Assembly (NCBI GenBank): GCA_003448875.1
Contig: DLXG01000156.1
Span: 1 to 7,460, forward strand
Reading direction: 5' to 3'
Length of the DNA stretch: 7,460 nucleotides
Origin: Anaerolineaceae bacterium
GTDB lineage: Bacteria > Chloroflexota > Anaerolineae > Anaerolineales > Anaerolineaceae
Position numbers and translations under genes: made by a program. The notes beneath the pieces are model-generated. The model did no database searches. It was not told the origin of the DNA and saw nothing but the letters and a program-made list of their open reading frames with translations. Below, one piece after another: positions 1 through 5,956 of the stretch. Positions within the stretch are counted from its first letter, which is position 1. Every line of letters begins with the position of its first letter.

Positions 1-1057
1 ATCGTCCTGCATCCAGATAAATGGCATGACCGCCAGCCGGCTCGATGATCGGTATACCTGCGGCTTTGAGCTGGTCGGCAAAATAGGCGGTTTGCCCAAG
101 GCGGTAGGCCAGATACTCTTCATCCAGCCCTTCCAGCAGGCCAACCGCCATAGCGTCCAAATCCCGCCCCGCCAGACCGCCGTAGGTGACAAAACCCTCA
201 CGTAAAATCAATTCGTTGCAAATCCGCTGGAACAAGTCGTCATCACGCACGGCCAGAAAGCCGCCAATGTTGACCAGCGCATCTTTTTTGGCGGACATCC
301 AGGCGCCGTCGGCAAGGGCAAAAATCTGTCGGGCAATTTCCAGCGTGGAGAGATGGGCGCAGCCCGGTTCACGTTGCTTGATGAAGTAAGCATTTTCTGC
401 AAAACGACAGGCATCTATAAAAAATGGAATGCCGTAATGATGATAGACCTCGGCAACTTGCCGGATATTCTCCAATGAAACAGGCTGGCCGCCGCCGGCA
501 TTATTGGTAATGGTGATGCTTCCAAAGGGGATGTTTTGCGGGCCAACCTGCTCAATGAAAGCGCGCAGTTTTCGAACGTCCATATTGCCTTTGAAGGGAT
601 GCGGATTGGTGGGGTCAAAGGCTTCGTCAATCACCAGATTGGTTGGACGACCGCCTCTGGCGCGGATGTTGCCGTCGGTCGTATCGAAGTGCATGTTAGA
701 AGGAACATACATGCCCGGTTTAACCAGCAATTGAGTAAGAATATTCTCGGCAGCCCGGCCTTGATGGGTGGGGACAAAATGTTCAAAGCCGAAGATTTTT
801 TGCATGACCTCGGCAAGGCGATAGTAAGAGCGAGCACCAGCATAGGATTCATCACCGGTCATCATGGCTGCCCATTGATTCTGACTCATCGTGCCAGTAC
901 CCGAATCGGTTAGCAGGTCAATAAAAACATCCTCAGCCCGCAAGTTGAACAGGTTGTAACCGGCGGCTTGCATGGCTTTCTGGCGTTCATCATAAGGGAT
1001 TAGATGGATTGGTTCAACCATTTTGATGCGGAATGGCTCAACAGGGTAAGGATTCAT
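1..1057 (-). CDS. tnaA: Tryptophanase-type PLP beta-eliminating lyase (3' end off window)
   Basis: Cytoplasmic fold-type I PLP enzyme that would cleave L-tryptophan to indole, pyruvate and ammonia, or L-tyrosine to phenol if it is a tyrosine phenol-lyase. The 352 visible residues form one open frame from an ATG preceded by GGAGG. Family landmarks, numbered from that start: EPFRIK (7-12), DLLTDSGT (47-54), Tyr72, PTHQGR (96-101), Phe124-Asp125, [20 protein letters not shown] (Asp215 and Arg218 contact PLP), MSAKKD (254-259, Schiff-base lysine Lys258), [12 protein letters not shown] and [10 protein letters not shown] near the edge. Family length is about 455-470 residues, so roughly the last 110 are missing, including the specificity residue that is Arg381 in tyrosine phenol-lyase. 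Asp125 and the ARSYY motif match tryptophanase; tyrosine phenol-lyase has Thr in place of Asp125. Some stretches ([23 protein letters not shown]) look more like tyrosine phenol-lyase. The family is certain; the substrate is probable only. The gene stands alone and divergent from its neighbour. Confidence 0.9.
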   Translation of the reverse strand, partial: MNPYPVEPFRIKMVEPIHLIPYDERQKAMQAAGYNLFNLRAEDVFIDLLTDSGTGTMSQNQWAAMMTGDESYAGARSYYRLAEVMQKIFGFEHFVPTHQGRAAENILTQLLVKPGMYVPSNMHFDTTDGNIRARGGRPTNLVIDEAFDPTNPHPFKGNMDVRKLRAFIEQVGPQNIPFGSITITNNAGGGQPVSLENIRQVAEVYHHYGIPFFIDACRFAENAYFIKQREPGCAHLSTLEIARQIFALADGAWMSAKKDALVNIGGFLAVRDDDLFQRICNELILREGFVTYGGLAGRDLDAMAVGLLEGLDEEYLAYRLGQTAYFADQLKAAGIPIIEPAGGHAIYLDAGR

Positions 1058-1140
1058 CTAGAGAAAACCTCCACAAGGGGTTTGTAAAGGGGAAATTGGG
1101 GAATAACATTGATGAGTTTATCACAAAAGAAGGGAGTAAT
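1058..1140 (-). promoter_or_regulatory. C-rich, G-poor leader of the lyase gene
   Basis: Read as lyase mRNA, this leader is pyrimidine-rich and poor in G: the 60 bases opposite 1081-1140 contain 17 C and 3 G by hand count, with CCCC tracts opposite 1098-1101, 1089-1092 and 1077-1080. The Shine-Dalgarno GGAGG follows just before the ATG at 1057. C-rich, G-poor RNA is what Rho binds (rut sites), and the Escherichia coli tna operon is controlled by Rho termination in its leader. Applying that model here is inference; no stem-loop terminator was seen. Confidence 0.3.
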
Positions 1141-1204
1141 AACAGGTTTCTGGATGGATAAACAAAATAGTTATAATCATTAACTGAATAAAATATTGAA
1201 AATA

Positions 1205-1233
1205 ATTATAAAGTATTCATAATACGAAGATTA
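1205..1233 (-). promoter_or_regulatory. Candidate promoter for the lyase gene (weak)
   Basis: A perfect minus-strand TATAAT lies at 1210-1205 in an AT-rich setting, but the -35 region at 16-18 bp spacing (for example TTAATC, three of six matches) is poor. A perfect 5-bp inverted repeat, GTATT-cat-AATAC (1213-1225), lies in the spacer and could be an operator half-site pair. The leader would be about 140 nt. Chance TATAAT matches are common at this base composition. Confidence 0.3.
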
Positions 1234-1245
1234 ATCTAAAATATA

Positions 1246-1271
1246 TTGATGTTTCTATTGACAAATATCAA
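1246..1271. repeat. Imperfect inverted repeat over the -35 box (possible operator)
   Basis: Left arm TTGATGTTT (1246-1254) and right arm AAATATCAA (1263-1271) are reverse complements in eight of nine positions, with an 8-base spacer. The element covers the -35 hexamer of the rightward promoter, where a bound dimeric repressor would block RNA polymerase. The low G+C makes chance inverted repeats more likely, so operator function is inference. Confidence 0.4.
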
Positions 1272-1285
1272 ATCTTTGTTATGAT
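1258..1285 (+). promoter_or_regulatory. Sigma-70-type promoter for the SHOCT-like gene cluster
   Basis: TTGACA (1258-1263, perfect -35), a 16-bp spacer, then TATGAT (1280-1285, five of six -10 matches). Transcription would start near 1292, leaving a leader of about 25 nt before the ATG at 1317, with GGAG at 1305-1308. The -10 box overlaps an upstream in-frame ATG at 1281, which argues against that ATG as the start codon. Confidence 0.75.
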
Positions 1286-1316
1286 AGAATTAATTCAATT
1301 CAACGGAGTGTTAAGA

Positions 1317-2399
1317 ATGGCGATTCGCACAATTCCCTGTGAGACTGCACCGAAACTCCGTCTTCAAGCAGAAGACCATTTGTCGGTGAGCGGTTGGGAT
1401 CAACCTCAAATCCAGATCCGTATTCAGGATGAAGCCGCCTTGCAGGTTCGTCAGGAAAATGGCGGCTGGCGGATTCGCTGTGAAGAAGATGCTGTCCTGC
1501 AAGTGCCCATGGAAGCGGAGATTCAGGTTGAGTATGTCCATGGGTCTATGTCTGCTATCAACCTGACGGGGAGTCTCAAGATAGAGAATGTGGGCGGTCA
1601 CTTGACCCTGCGGGATGTCGGAGATGTGCGTTGTGGCAATGTCGGCGGTCATTTGAAAGTATTCCGTGTGAATGGAGATTTAGTTGTAACCAATATTGGC
1701 GGAAACCTGAAAGGGGGGGAAATAAAAGGCTCGTTGAAGGTGGAAAATACCGGAGGTTCGATTAAATTGTTGGATGTTCGCCGGGCTGAAACATTACGAG
1801 CGGGGGGAAACATCAAAGTCAAACTTTTGGAACTATCGAATGACCTGCATGCTTCGGCGGGTGGAAGTATAAAATTGTGGTTACCGATCGGCAGCAGTTA
1901 TCAGCTGGATGCCAGCAGCGGAGGTGAACGGATCGTATTTCAAGAAGGGGGTCAGTCGGTAAAACAGGTTACTCACCGATTCCAGGGGACGATTGGCGAG
2001 GGAGGCGTGCGCATCAAACTGGCTGCGGGCGGTTCAATTGCAGTTTTAGAGGGGGATTGGGAAGAAGAAGGCATAGAAGAGGAGATCGGTGTCCGATTGG
2101 AGGGTTTGGGAGATCAAATTAACCGGCGAATTCAAGAAAAAGTGCAGCGGGCTGAGGAGCGTGCCCGCTTGGCTCGGGAACGGGCTGAGCGAGCAGCCAG
2201 TCGTAGAAAAGATTGGGGGGAATTTTTGAATGTTGGCGGTATGAGTTTTACACCAATGGAACAGCCGGTCGTTCCCCGTAAGCGGGCTACTGAAGAAGAA
2301 CGCCTGATCATTTTGAATTTATTGCGTGAGAAGAAAATTACCGCTGAGGAAGCCAACCGGCTACTGGATGCGCTTGAAGGCAGGTTTTCGGAACAGTGA
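1317..2399 (+). CDS. DUF4097-like beta-repeat protein with C-terminal SHOCT-like domain
   Basis: Predicted 361-residue protein with no signal peptide or membrane helix, so probably cytoplasmic or peripheral to the membrane. Residues 1-70 are mixed. Residues 76-155 form a glycine-phased repeat (Gly at 76, 85, 94, 111, 120, 129, 138, 147) that should fold as a beta-solenoid; less regular G-G-(N/S)-I-K strands continue to about 210. Residues 249-299 are a highly charged Glu/Arg helix, probably a coiled coil. Residues 329-356 (ERLIILNLLREKKITAEEAN onward) match the short helical hairpin called SHOCT-like. DUF4097 proteins such as Bacillus YvlB and enterococcal LiaX pair a similar hairpin with a beta-repeat domain and act in envelope stress; here the hairpin is C-terminal. 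ATG 1317 is chosen over in-frame ATG 1281 because it has GGAG 8 bases upstream and 1281 lies in the promoter -10 box. Exact function unknown. Confidence 0.85.
   Translation: MAIRTIPCETAPKLRLQAEDHLSVSGWDQPQIQIRIQDEAALQVRQENGGWRIRCEEDAVLQVPMEAEIQVEYVHGSMSAINLTGSLKIENVGGHLTLRDVGDVRCGNVGGHLKVFRVNGDLVVTNIGGNLKGGEIKGSLKVENTGGSIKLLDVRRAETLRAGGNIKVKLLELSNDLHASAGGSIKLWLPIGSSYQLDASSGGERIVFQEGGQSVKQVTHRFQGTIGEGGVRIKLAAGGSIAVLEGDWEEEGIEEEIGVRLEGLGDQINRRIQEKVQRAEERARLARERAERAASRRKDWGEFLNVGGMSFTPMEQPVVPRKRATEEERLIILNLLREKKITAEEANRLLDALEGRFSEQ
1542..1781 (+). repeat. Tandem 9-residue (27-base) coding repeats
   Basis: Within the beta-repeat protein, residues 76-155 divide into nine units beginning mostly with Gly, such as GSLKIENVG, GHLTLRDVG, GHLKVFRVN, GDLVVTNIG and GSLKVENTG; one unit is a residue short (17 rather than 18 residues between Gly94 and Gly111). 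Two DNA copies are still close: 1587-1605 and 1638-1656 match at 17 of 19 bases, 51 bases apart. Two units (18 residues) are about the length of one beta-helix turn. Confidence 0.75.
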
Positions 2400-2443
2400 A
2401 AAGCCAGATTTGCCTGAAATGGCTACACTGCCAATATGATTTC

Positions 2444-2457
2444 CAGAGGAGGCTCTG
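2444..2457 (+). promoter_or_regulatory. Small hairpin presenting the Shine-Dalgarno sequence
   Basis: CAGAG (2444-2448) and CTCTG (2453-2457) are perfect complements around a GAGG tetraloop (2449-2452). The loop and last stem bases include the AGGAGG ribosome-binding site (2447-2452) of the gene starting at 2459. The fold could tune translation of that gene relative to the one before it. A 5-bp stem is of limited stability, so the effect is uncertain. The remainder of the 59-base gap shows no terminator. Confidence 0.4.
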
Positions 2458-2458
2458 A

Positions 2459-3106
2459 ATGAGCGAAGAACGCCTTGAACTTTTGCGGAAAATTGAGGCG
2501 GGGGAACTTTCGCCGGAAGAAGGATTGCGTTTAATCAACGCGCTTGAAGATGGGGAAGTTCGGCTGACCGAATTACCCTTAGAAGAGGCTGGATTTAGCG
2601 AAGAAGCGGCTGAGAGAGTGCAGAACCATGTGGATGTCATCGAAACTGCCAGTGAGAGAAGCACTCCGCCCGATTTTAAGCGCTGGCGGCGATTTTCGTG
2701 GTTGGTGTTTGGGTTAATGGTACTGTTAACCGGCTTATCGGCAGTCTGGATGGTGCTGGGATGGATGTCACGCCCTTGGGGGTGGGGTTTCTGGCTGGCA
2801 TGGTTACCGTTTTTGATTGGCGTCATTGGAATGTGGCTTTCTTACAATGCTCCCTGGTTGCATGTGCGTATCCGTCAGCGAAAAGGAGCGAAACCTGAAC
2901 GAATTGCAATCAGTTTTCCATTGCCTGTTCATGCCGTAATCTGGTTTTTGCGCACATTTGGACGCTGGATGCCGCCGAAGGTTCAGGAACAGAATCTGGC
3001 CGACATGCTCAGCGACTTGATGAAGAATCTCTCCGCAAATGAACCGATCCACATCCAGGTCAATGACGAAGAGGATGGCGAGGAGGTGGAGGTGTTTATC
3101 GGATGA
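2459..3106 (+). CDS. Membrane protein with N-terminal SHOCT-like domain
   Basis: 215 residues. Residues 1-31 (SEERLELLRKIEAGELSPEE followed by GLRLINALEDG) are a SHOCT-like helical hairpin resembling the C-terminus of the preceding gene's product. A linker leads to two membrane helices, about 79-101 and 107-128, Trp-rich and joined by a short SRPWG turn. The basic RIRQRKGAKPER stretch after helix 2 suggests both ends are cytoplasmic. The C-terminal domain (about 135-215) has the pattern R-I-x-F-P-L-P, a helical middle and an acidic end (DEEDGEEVEVFIG), which I recall at the C-termini of other SHOCT-like proteins of Firmicutes and Chloroflexota. The start is fixed by AGGAGG six bases upstream. 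It probably shares a transcript with its upstream neighbour (59-base gap, no terminator) and its stop overlaps the next start. A scaffold or sensor role is inference; no catalytic motif is visible. Confidence 0.85.
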   Translation: MSEERLELLRKIEAGELSPEEGLRLINALEDGEVRLTELPLEEAGFSEEAAERVQNHVDVIETASERSTPPDFKRWRRFSWLVFGLMVLLTGLSAVWMVLGWMSRPWGWGFWLAWLPFLIGVIGMWLSYNAPWLHVRIRQRKGAKPERIAISFPLPVHAVIWFLRTFGRWMPPKVQEQNLADMLSDLMKNLSANEPIHIQVNDEEDGEEVEVFIG

Positions 3107-3720
3107 GCCGGTGGCTTTTTCCGATTGGATTATTGATACTGTCGCTGGCGGTTCTTCTGATTTCCTTTATGCCAGCGCCTTACATGCGAAACCAGTTTGA
3201 TTTCGACGCGTCAATCATTCACAGGGAGAGGTCTGCCCAAACACCGCAGTTTGTTCACATTCAGTTTTCCTATCCGCGCTGGGTCAGGCTGGATGAAAGC
3301 GGTTCGGTTTTGGTGAAGATTGGTTTAGATGGGACAGAGATGGGTGATCTGCAAGGATGGCAGGCTCGGCTGGAAATGAACGGGGTGGTCATTTCGCCGC
3401 ATGGTGAATCGCGCCAAAAAGCGATAGCGGGCAAGGAAACGGTATTTCGCTGGAATATTCGACCTTACAAAAGCAATGCGGGCAGAGGAACATTGTGGAT
3501 TTATCAGGTGCGGGAGAACGGGGCAAACCACGACATCACCAATTTGATCCTGGCACATCCCTTTGAAATTCAAATATGGAACTGGATGGGGGCGGCCGGC
3601 TGGACGTTGCTTCGCCTGCTTGGCGGCGCTGGTGTTTTGGTGAGCGTGATATGGTTGGGGGGAGTACAAGCCGGAAAATCAGCAAGACAAAAAACTAACC
3701 ACGCGGCAACCAGTCATTAA
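3103..3720 (+). CDS. Uncharacterised membrane-anchored protein, beta-rich outer domain
   Basis: I do not recognise a family. The 205 residues comprise an N-terminal hydrophobic helix (about 4-23, an uncleaved anchor or signal peptide), a soluble segment (about 25-160) of alternating short strands (for example FVHIQFSYPRWVRLDE and GTLWIYQVREN) that could be an immunoglobulin-like beta sandwich, a second hydrophobic helix (about 163-187) and a short polar tail. With both helices inserted, the soluble domain would lie outside the cell membrane and both ends inside. There are no cysteines and no evident catalytic motif. The start overlaps the preceding stop (ATGA) and GGAGGTG (3088-3094) lies 8 bases upstream, so the two genes are translationally coupled and their products probably work together. 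No terminator is evident after the stop; the next gene set has its own promoter 15 bases on. Confidence 0.8.
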   Translation: MSRWLFPIGLLILSLAVLLISFMPAPYMRNQFDFDASIIHRERSAQTPQFVHIQFSYPRWVRLDESGSVLVKIGLDGTEMGDLQGWQARLEMNGVVISPHGESRQKAIAGKETVFRWNIRPYKSNAGRGTLWIYQVRENGANHDITNLILAHPFEIQIWNWMGAAGWTLLRLLGGAGVLVSVIWLGGVQAGKSARQKTNHAATSH

Positions 3721-3735
3721 TTAACAGAGATTTGC

Positions 3736-3764
3736 TTTACAAGCCGGGGGTAACTTGATAAAAT
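3736..3764 (+). promoter_or_regulatory. Sigma-70-type promoter of the nuo operon
   Basis: TTTACA (3736-3741, five of six -35 matches), a 17-bp spacer and TAAAAT (3759-3764, five of six -10 matches), with TG one base before the -10 (extended -10). Transcription would start near 3771 and give a leader of about 63 nt before nuoA. The stretch 3721-3833 otherwise contains only the AGGAG ribosome-binding site at 3824-3828. Confidence 0.7.
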
Positions 3765-3833
3765 GGATGTATTGGGTGGGGATGGGAAAGATTATCACGA
3801 ATCCCTGTATCCTTAGACCTCGCAGGAGCCTGT

Positions 3834-4190
3834 ATGCTGGGAAACTGGTTGTACATCGGAATCTTTGCGCTGGTAGCCCTGATTATGCCAGCCCTTACAA
3901 TTCTCATCGCTGGAATTCTCTCTCCAAAAAGACCAGATCCAATTAAAAATTCAACCTATGAATGCGGGGTTGAAACTGTTGGCCCAAACTGGACGCAAAT
4001 AAAAATTCAATATTACGTCTTTGCCCTCGTCTTTTTGATTTTTGATGTCGAGGCCGTTCTGCTTTTCCCCTGGGCAGTGGCGTATCAGTTTTTGCCTCTG
4101 TATGCCATCATTGAAGGGGTTTTGTTTTTACTGATTCTGGTGGCTGGTTTCCTTTACGCCTGGCGAAAAGGAGCGCTGGAATGGTTCTAA
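3834..4190 (+). CDS. nuoA: NADH-quinone oxidoreductase subunit A
   Basis: Small membrane subunit (ND3 homologue) of proton-pumping complex I, located at the junction between the membrane arm and the quinone-binding peripheral arm. Its 118 residues are a normal length. Three membrane helices are seen, about 5-29, 60-83 and 88-110. The hallmark YECGVE (42-47, with the conserved Cys44) lies in the long loop after helix 1, and FDVE (70-73, carrying conserved Asp71 and Glu73) lies in helix 2, followed by LLFPWAV. AGGAG five bases before the ATG supports the start. It is the first gene of its operon. It is followed directly by nuoH, not by nuoB as in most bacteria. YECG is specific to complex I-type enzymes, which argues against a hydrogenase or Mrp antiporter cluster. 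Confidence 0.96.
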   Translation: MLGNWLYIGIFALVALIMPALTILIAGILSPKRPDPIKNSTYECGVETVGPNWTQIKIQYYVFALVFLIFDVEAVLLFPWAVAYQFLPLYAIIEGVLFLLILVAGFLYAWRKGALEWF

Positions 4191-4214
4191 AACCTTGTAA
4201 GGCAGGGTAAACCA

Positions 4215-5435
4215 ATGGATTTTCTGCGCGATCCAATCGGTTTTGTGATTCAATGGTATGTTGGCTGGCTGGCCGGCTTGGGGCTGCCTGCCGTCTGGGT
4301 AGATGTGATCGCCAAACTGACCGGTGCGCTGGTTCTGGCAACTGGGGCGATGTTATTCGTGGTTTTCTTAATCTGGTACGAGCGGAAGTTGATCGGTCGG
4401 ATTCAAGACCGTTTTGGGCCGAACCGGGTCGGGCCGTGGGGCTTACTGCAGCCGGTAGCGGACATGCTCAAAATCTTTACCAAAGAGTACATTACCCCAA
4501 TCGGTGCAGATAAGTTTGCTTATAATCTCGCTCCAATATTGGCGGTTGCGGCGGTGCTGTTGTTGTGGTCGGTGCTGCCGCTTTCGATGACGGTGGTGGG
4601 TACCGACTTAAATGTTGGACTGCTTTTTTTGATTGCTGTTGGCGGTCTGGGTGAGATGAGTTATATCCTGGCGGGGTGGGGTTCGAATAATAAATATGCA
4701 CTTTTGGGTGCGTTTCGTTTAGTGGCTCAGCTGATTTCTTATGAAGTGCCTCTGGTTCTTTCGGCTTTGGTGCCGGTGATGCTGGCGGGCACCCTGAGCG
4801 TGACCGGAATTGTGGAAGCCCAAGAGGGAGTCTGGTTTATTGTGGTTGCACCTGCTGCGGCGTTGATTTTCTTCATTGCTTCCATTGCAGAAATTGGACG
4901 CTCTCCATTCGATTTGATTGAGGCCGAATCGGAGCTGGTTGCAGGTTATAACATTGAATATTCCGGCTTGAAATTTGGGATGTTTTTTGTGGCAGAGTTT
5001 TTACACGCCTTTACCGTTTCTCTGATCTTTGCTACGGTGTTTCTGGGTGGCTGGCGAGGGCCGGGAGCTGAAGAAATCCCTATTTTAGGGTTTGTATACC
5101 TGATGTTGAAAACTTTTGTGGTCTATTTTGTAACCATTCTCTTTCGAGGCACCTTACCGCGCTTTCGGATTGATCAAATGATGAATTTGAACTGGAAAGT
5201 GCTGACGCCGCTTTCACTTGCCCTGATTATGGCAATGGCTATTGCTGGCGGGCTGACTCGCGATCTACCCATTTTCTGGCAGGTGATGGCATTTGTGCTG
5301 GTTAATCTTCTTTTACTGGCACTCACGGATCAAATAATGAAAATTGCCCGGCGTAAAAAAGCAAAGGTAAACCTTGCAATCGGTACAGGGCAACCGATTT
5401 TAACCTCATCAACCAAACACGGGACAGGAGAATGA
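4215..5435 (+). CDS. nuoH: NADH-quinone oxidoreductase subunit H
   Basis: ND1 homologue: the membrane subunit that forms much of the quinone chamber and links to the antiporter-like subunits. Signature motifs are clear: YERKLIGRIQDRFGPNRVGP (55-74), GLLQPVADMLKIFTKE (76-91), and the quinone-site loop EIGRSPFDLIEAESELVAGY (226-245) followed by NIEYSGLKFGMFFVAEF. Multiple hydrophobic helices cover the rest. At 406 residues it is longer than E. coli NuoH (325). The extra length lies in about 25 N-terminal residues before the first conserved helix and a polar, lysine-rich C-terminal tail (about 374-406). It starts 24 bases after nuoA with a modest AAGG/AGGG ribosome site, and its stop overlaps the nuoJ start by four bases (ATGA). 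nuoBCD, nuoEFG and nuoI are not between it and nuoA or nuoJ. Confidence 0.97.
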   Translation: MDFLRDPIGFVIQWYVGWLAGLGLPAVWVDVIAKLTGALVLATGAMLFVVFLIWYERKLIGRIQDRFGPNRVGPWGLLQPVADMLKIFTKEYITPIGADKFAYNLAPILAVAAVLLLWSVLPLSMTVVGTDLNVGLLFLIAVGGLGEMSYILAGWGSNNKYALLGAFRLVAQLISYEVPLVLSALVPVMLAGTLSVTGIVEAQEGVWFIVVAPAAALIFFIASIAEIGRSPFDLIEAESELVAGYNIEYSGLKFGMFFVAEFLHAFTVSLIFATVFLGGWRGPGAEEIPILGFVYLMLKTFVVYFVTILFRGTLPRFRIDQMMNLNWKVLTPLSLALIMAMAIAGGLTRDLPIFWQVMAFVLVNLLLLALTDQIMKIARRKKAKVNLAIGTGQPILTSSTKHGTGE

Positions 5436-5956
5436 ACGGTCTTCAAGCGGTTTTCTTGCTTGCGGCGCTGGTTTCGTTGTTTTCAGCCGCTATGGTTGTT
5501 TCCGCCCGGCGGATGATGCACGCTGCCTTGTGGCTGGTGTTGACCTTGATGGGCGTTGCGGTCATTTTTGTAACCCTGCAATCTTCCTTTTTCGCTGTGG
5601 TGCAAATTCTGGTCTATGTCGGGGCAATTGCGATCCTGATCATCTTTTCGGTGATGTTGACCCGGCGGGTGATGGAAGATCACGGAGATCAGATTTTGCC
5701 GGGGTGGCGGGGTGCCGCATTGGTGGTAGTGCTTCTCTTTGCCGTCCTGGTGGGGTTTTTAGCGCTTTGGCAGGGTTTTACAGCCTTATTGGTCGAGTTA
5801 CCGCCTGAAGCCGATAATCTTCTGGAATTGGGAAAGGCGCTGGTTTCTCCACAAGGCTATGTTTTACCGTTTGAACTGGCATCGGTACTGCTGGTAGCAG
5901 CGTTGATTGGCGCAATCACAATTGCGGTGGATCGCAAGGAGGAACGAGGCGGATGA
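5432..5956 (+). CDS. nuoJ: NADH-quinone oxidoreductase subunit J
   Basis: ND6 homologue in the membrane arm of complex I, next to NuoA and NuoK on the proton-transfer path. The 174 residues are close to E. coli NuoJ (184). Five hydrophobic helices can be drawn. The family signature is helix 3, about 56-76 (VQILVYVGAIAILIIFSVML), the segment that carries the pi-bulge in solved complex I structures. The N-terminal RRMMHAALWLVLTLMGVA also fits the family. The start overlaps the nuoH stop by four bases. Its AGGAG (5426-5430) sits only one base before the ATG, unusually close, so translation probably depends on coupling with nuoH. Its own stop overlaps the nuoK start. nuoI, commonly found between H and J, is absent. 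Confidence 0.95.
   Translation: MNGLQAVFLLAALVSLFSAAMVVSARRMMHAALWLVLTLMGVAVIFVTLQSSFFAVVQILVYVGAIAILIIFSVMLTRRVMEDHGDQILPGWRGAALVVVLLFAVLVGFLALWQGFTALLVELPPEADNLLELGKALVSPQGYVLPFELASVLLVAALIGAITIAVDRKEERGG

Larger units (their letters stand above)
1141..1300. other. AT-rich divergent intergenic core
   Basis: By hand count 31 of 160 bases are G or C (about 19%), against roughly half in the flanking genes. The stretch separates two divergent transcription units and has no plausible gene. It holds both candidate promoters and two small inverted repeats, so it probably serves as a regulatory region and may be intrinsically curved. Binding by a nucleoid protein would be speculation. Confidence 0.6.

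Noticed and set aside
504..913. Open frames on the plus strand opposite the lyase gene
   Set aside because: They lie antisense to a gene with unmistakable family motifs and lack convincing ribosome sites or recognisable products.
1172..1177. Plus-strand TATAAT as a second rightward promoter
   Set aside because: No acceptable -35 hexamer at 16-18 bp upstream; chance match in AT-rich DNA.
1281..1316. Upstream in-frame ATG as start of the beta-repeat protein
   Set aside because: It coincides with the -10 box of a good promoter and has no ribosome site; ATG 1317 has GGAG at proper spacing.
2402..2424. AGCCA/TGGCT inverted repeat after the beta-repeat gene, as a terminator
   Set aside because: Five-bp stem with a 13-base loop and no T run follows, so it does not resemble an intrinsic terminator.
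3778..3805. GGGAT/ATCCC pairing in the nuoA leader as a regulatory hairpin
   Set aside because: Five-bp stem with an 18-base loop is too weak to support.
3755..3946. 63-codon plus-strand frame spanning the nuo promoter and nuoA start
   Set aside because: It begins within the promoter and overlaps nuoA in another frame; no family resemblance.
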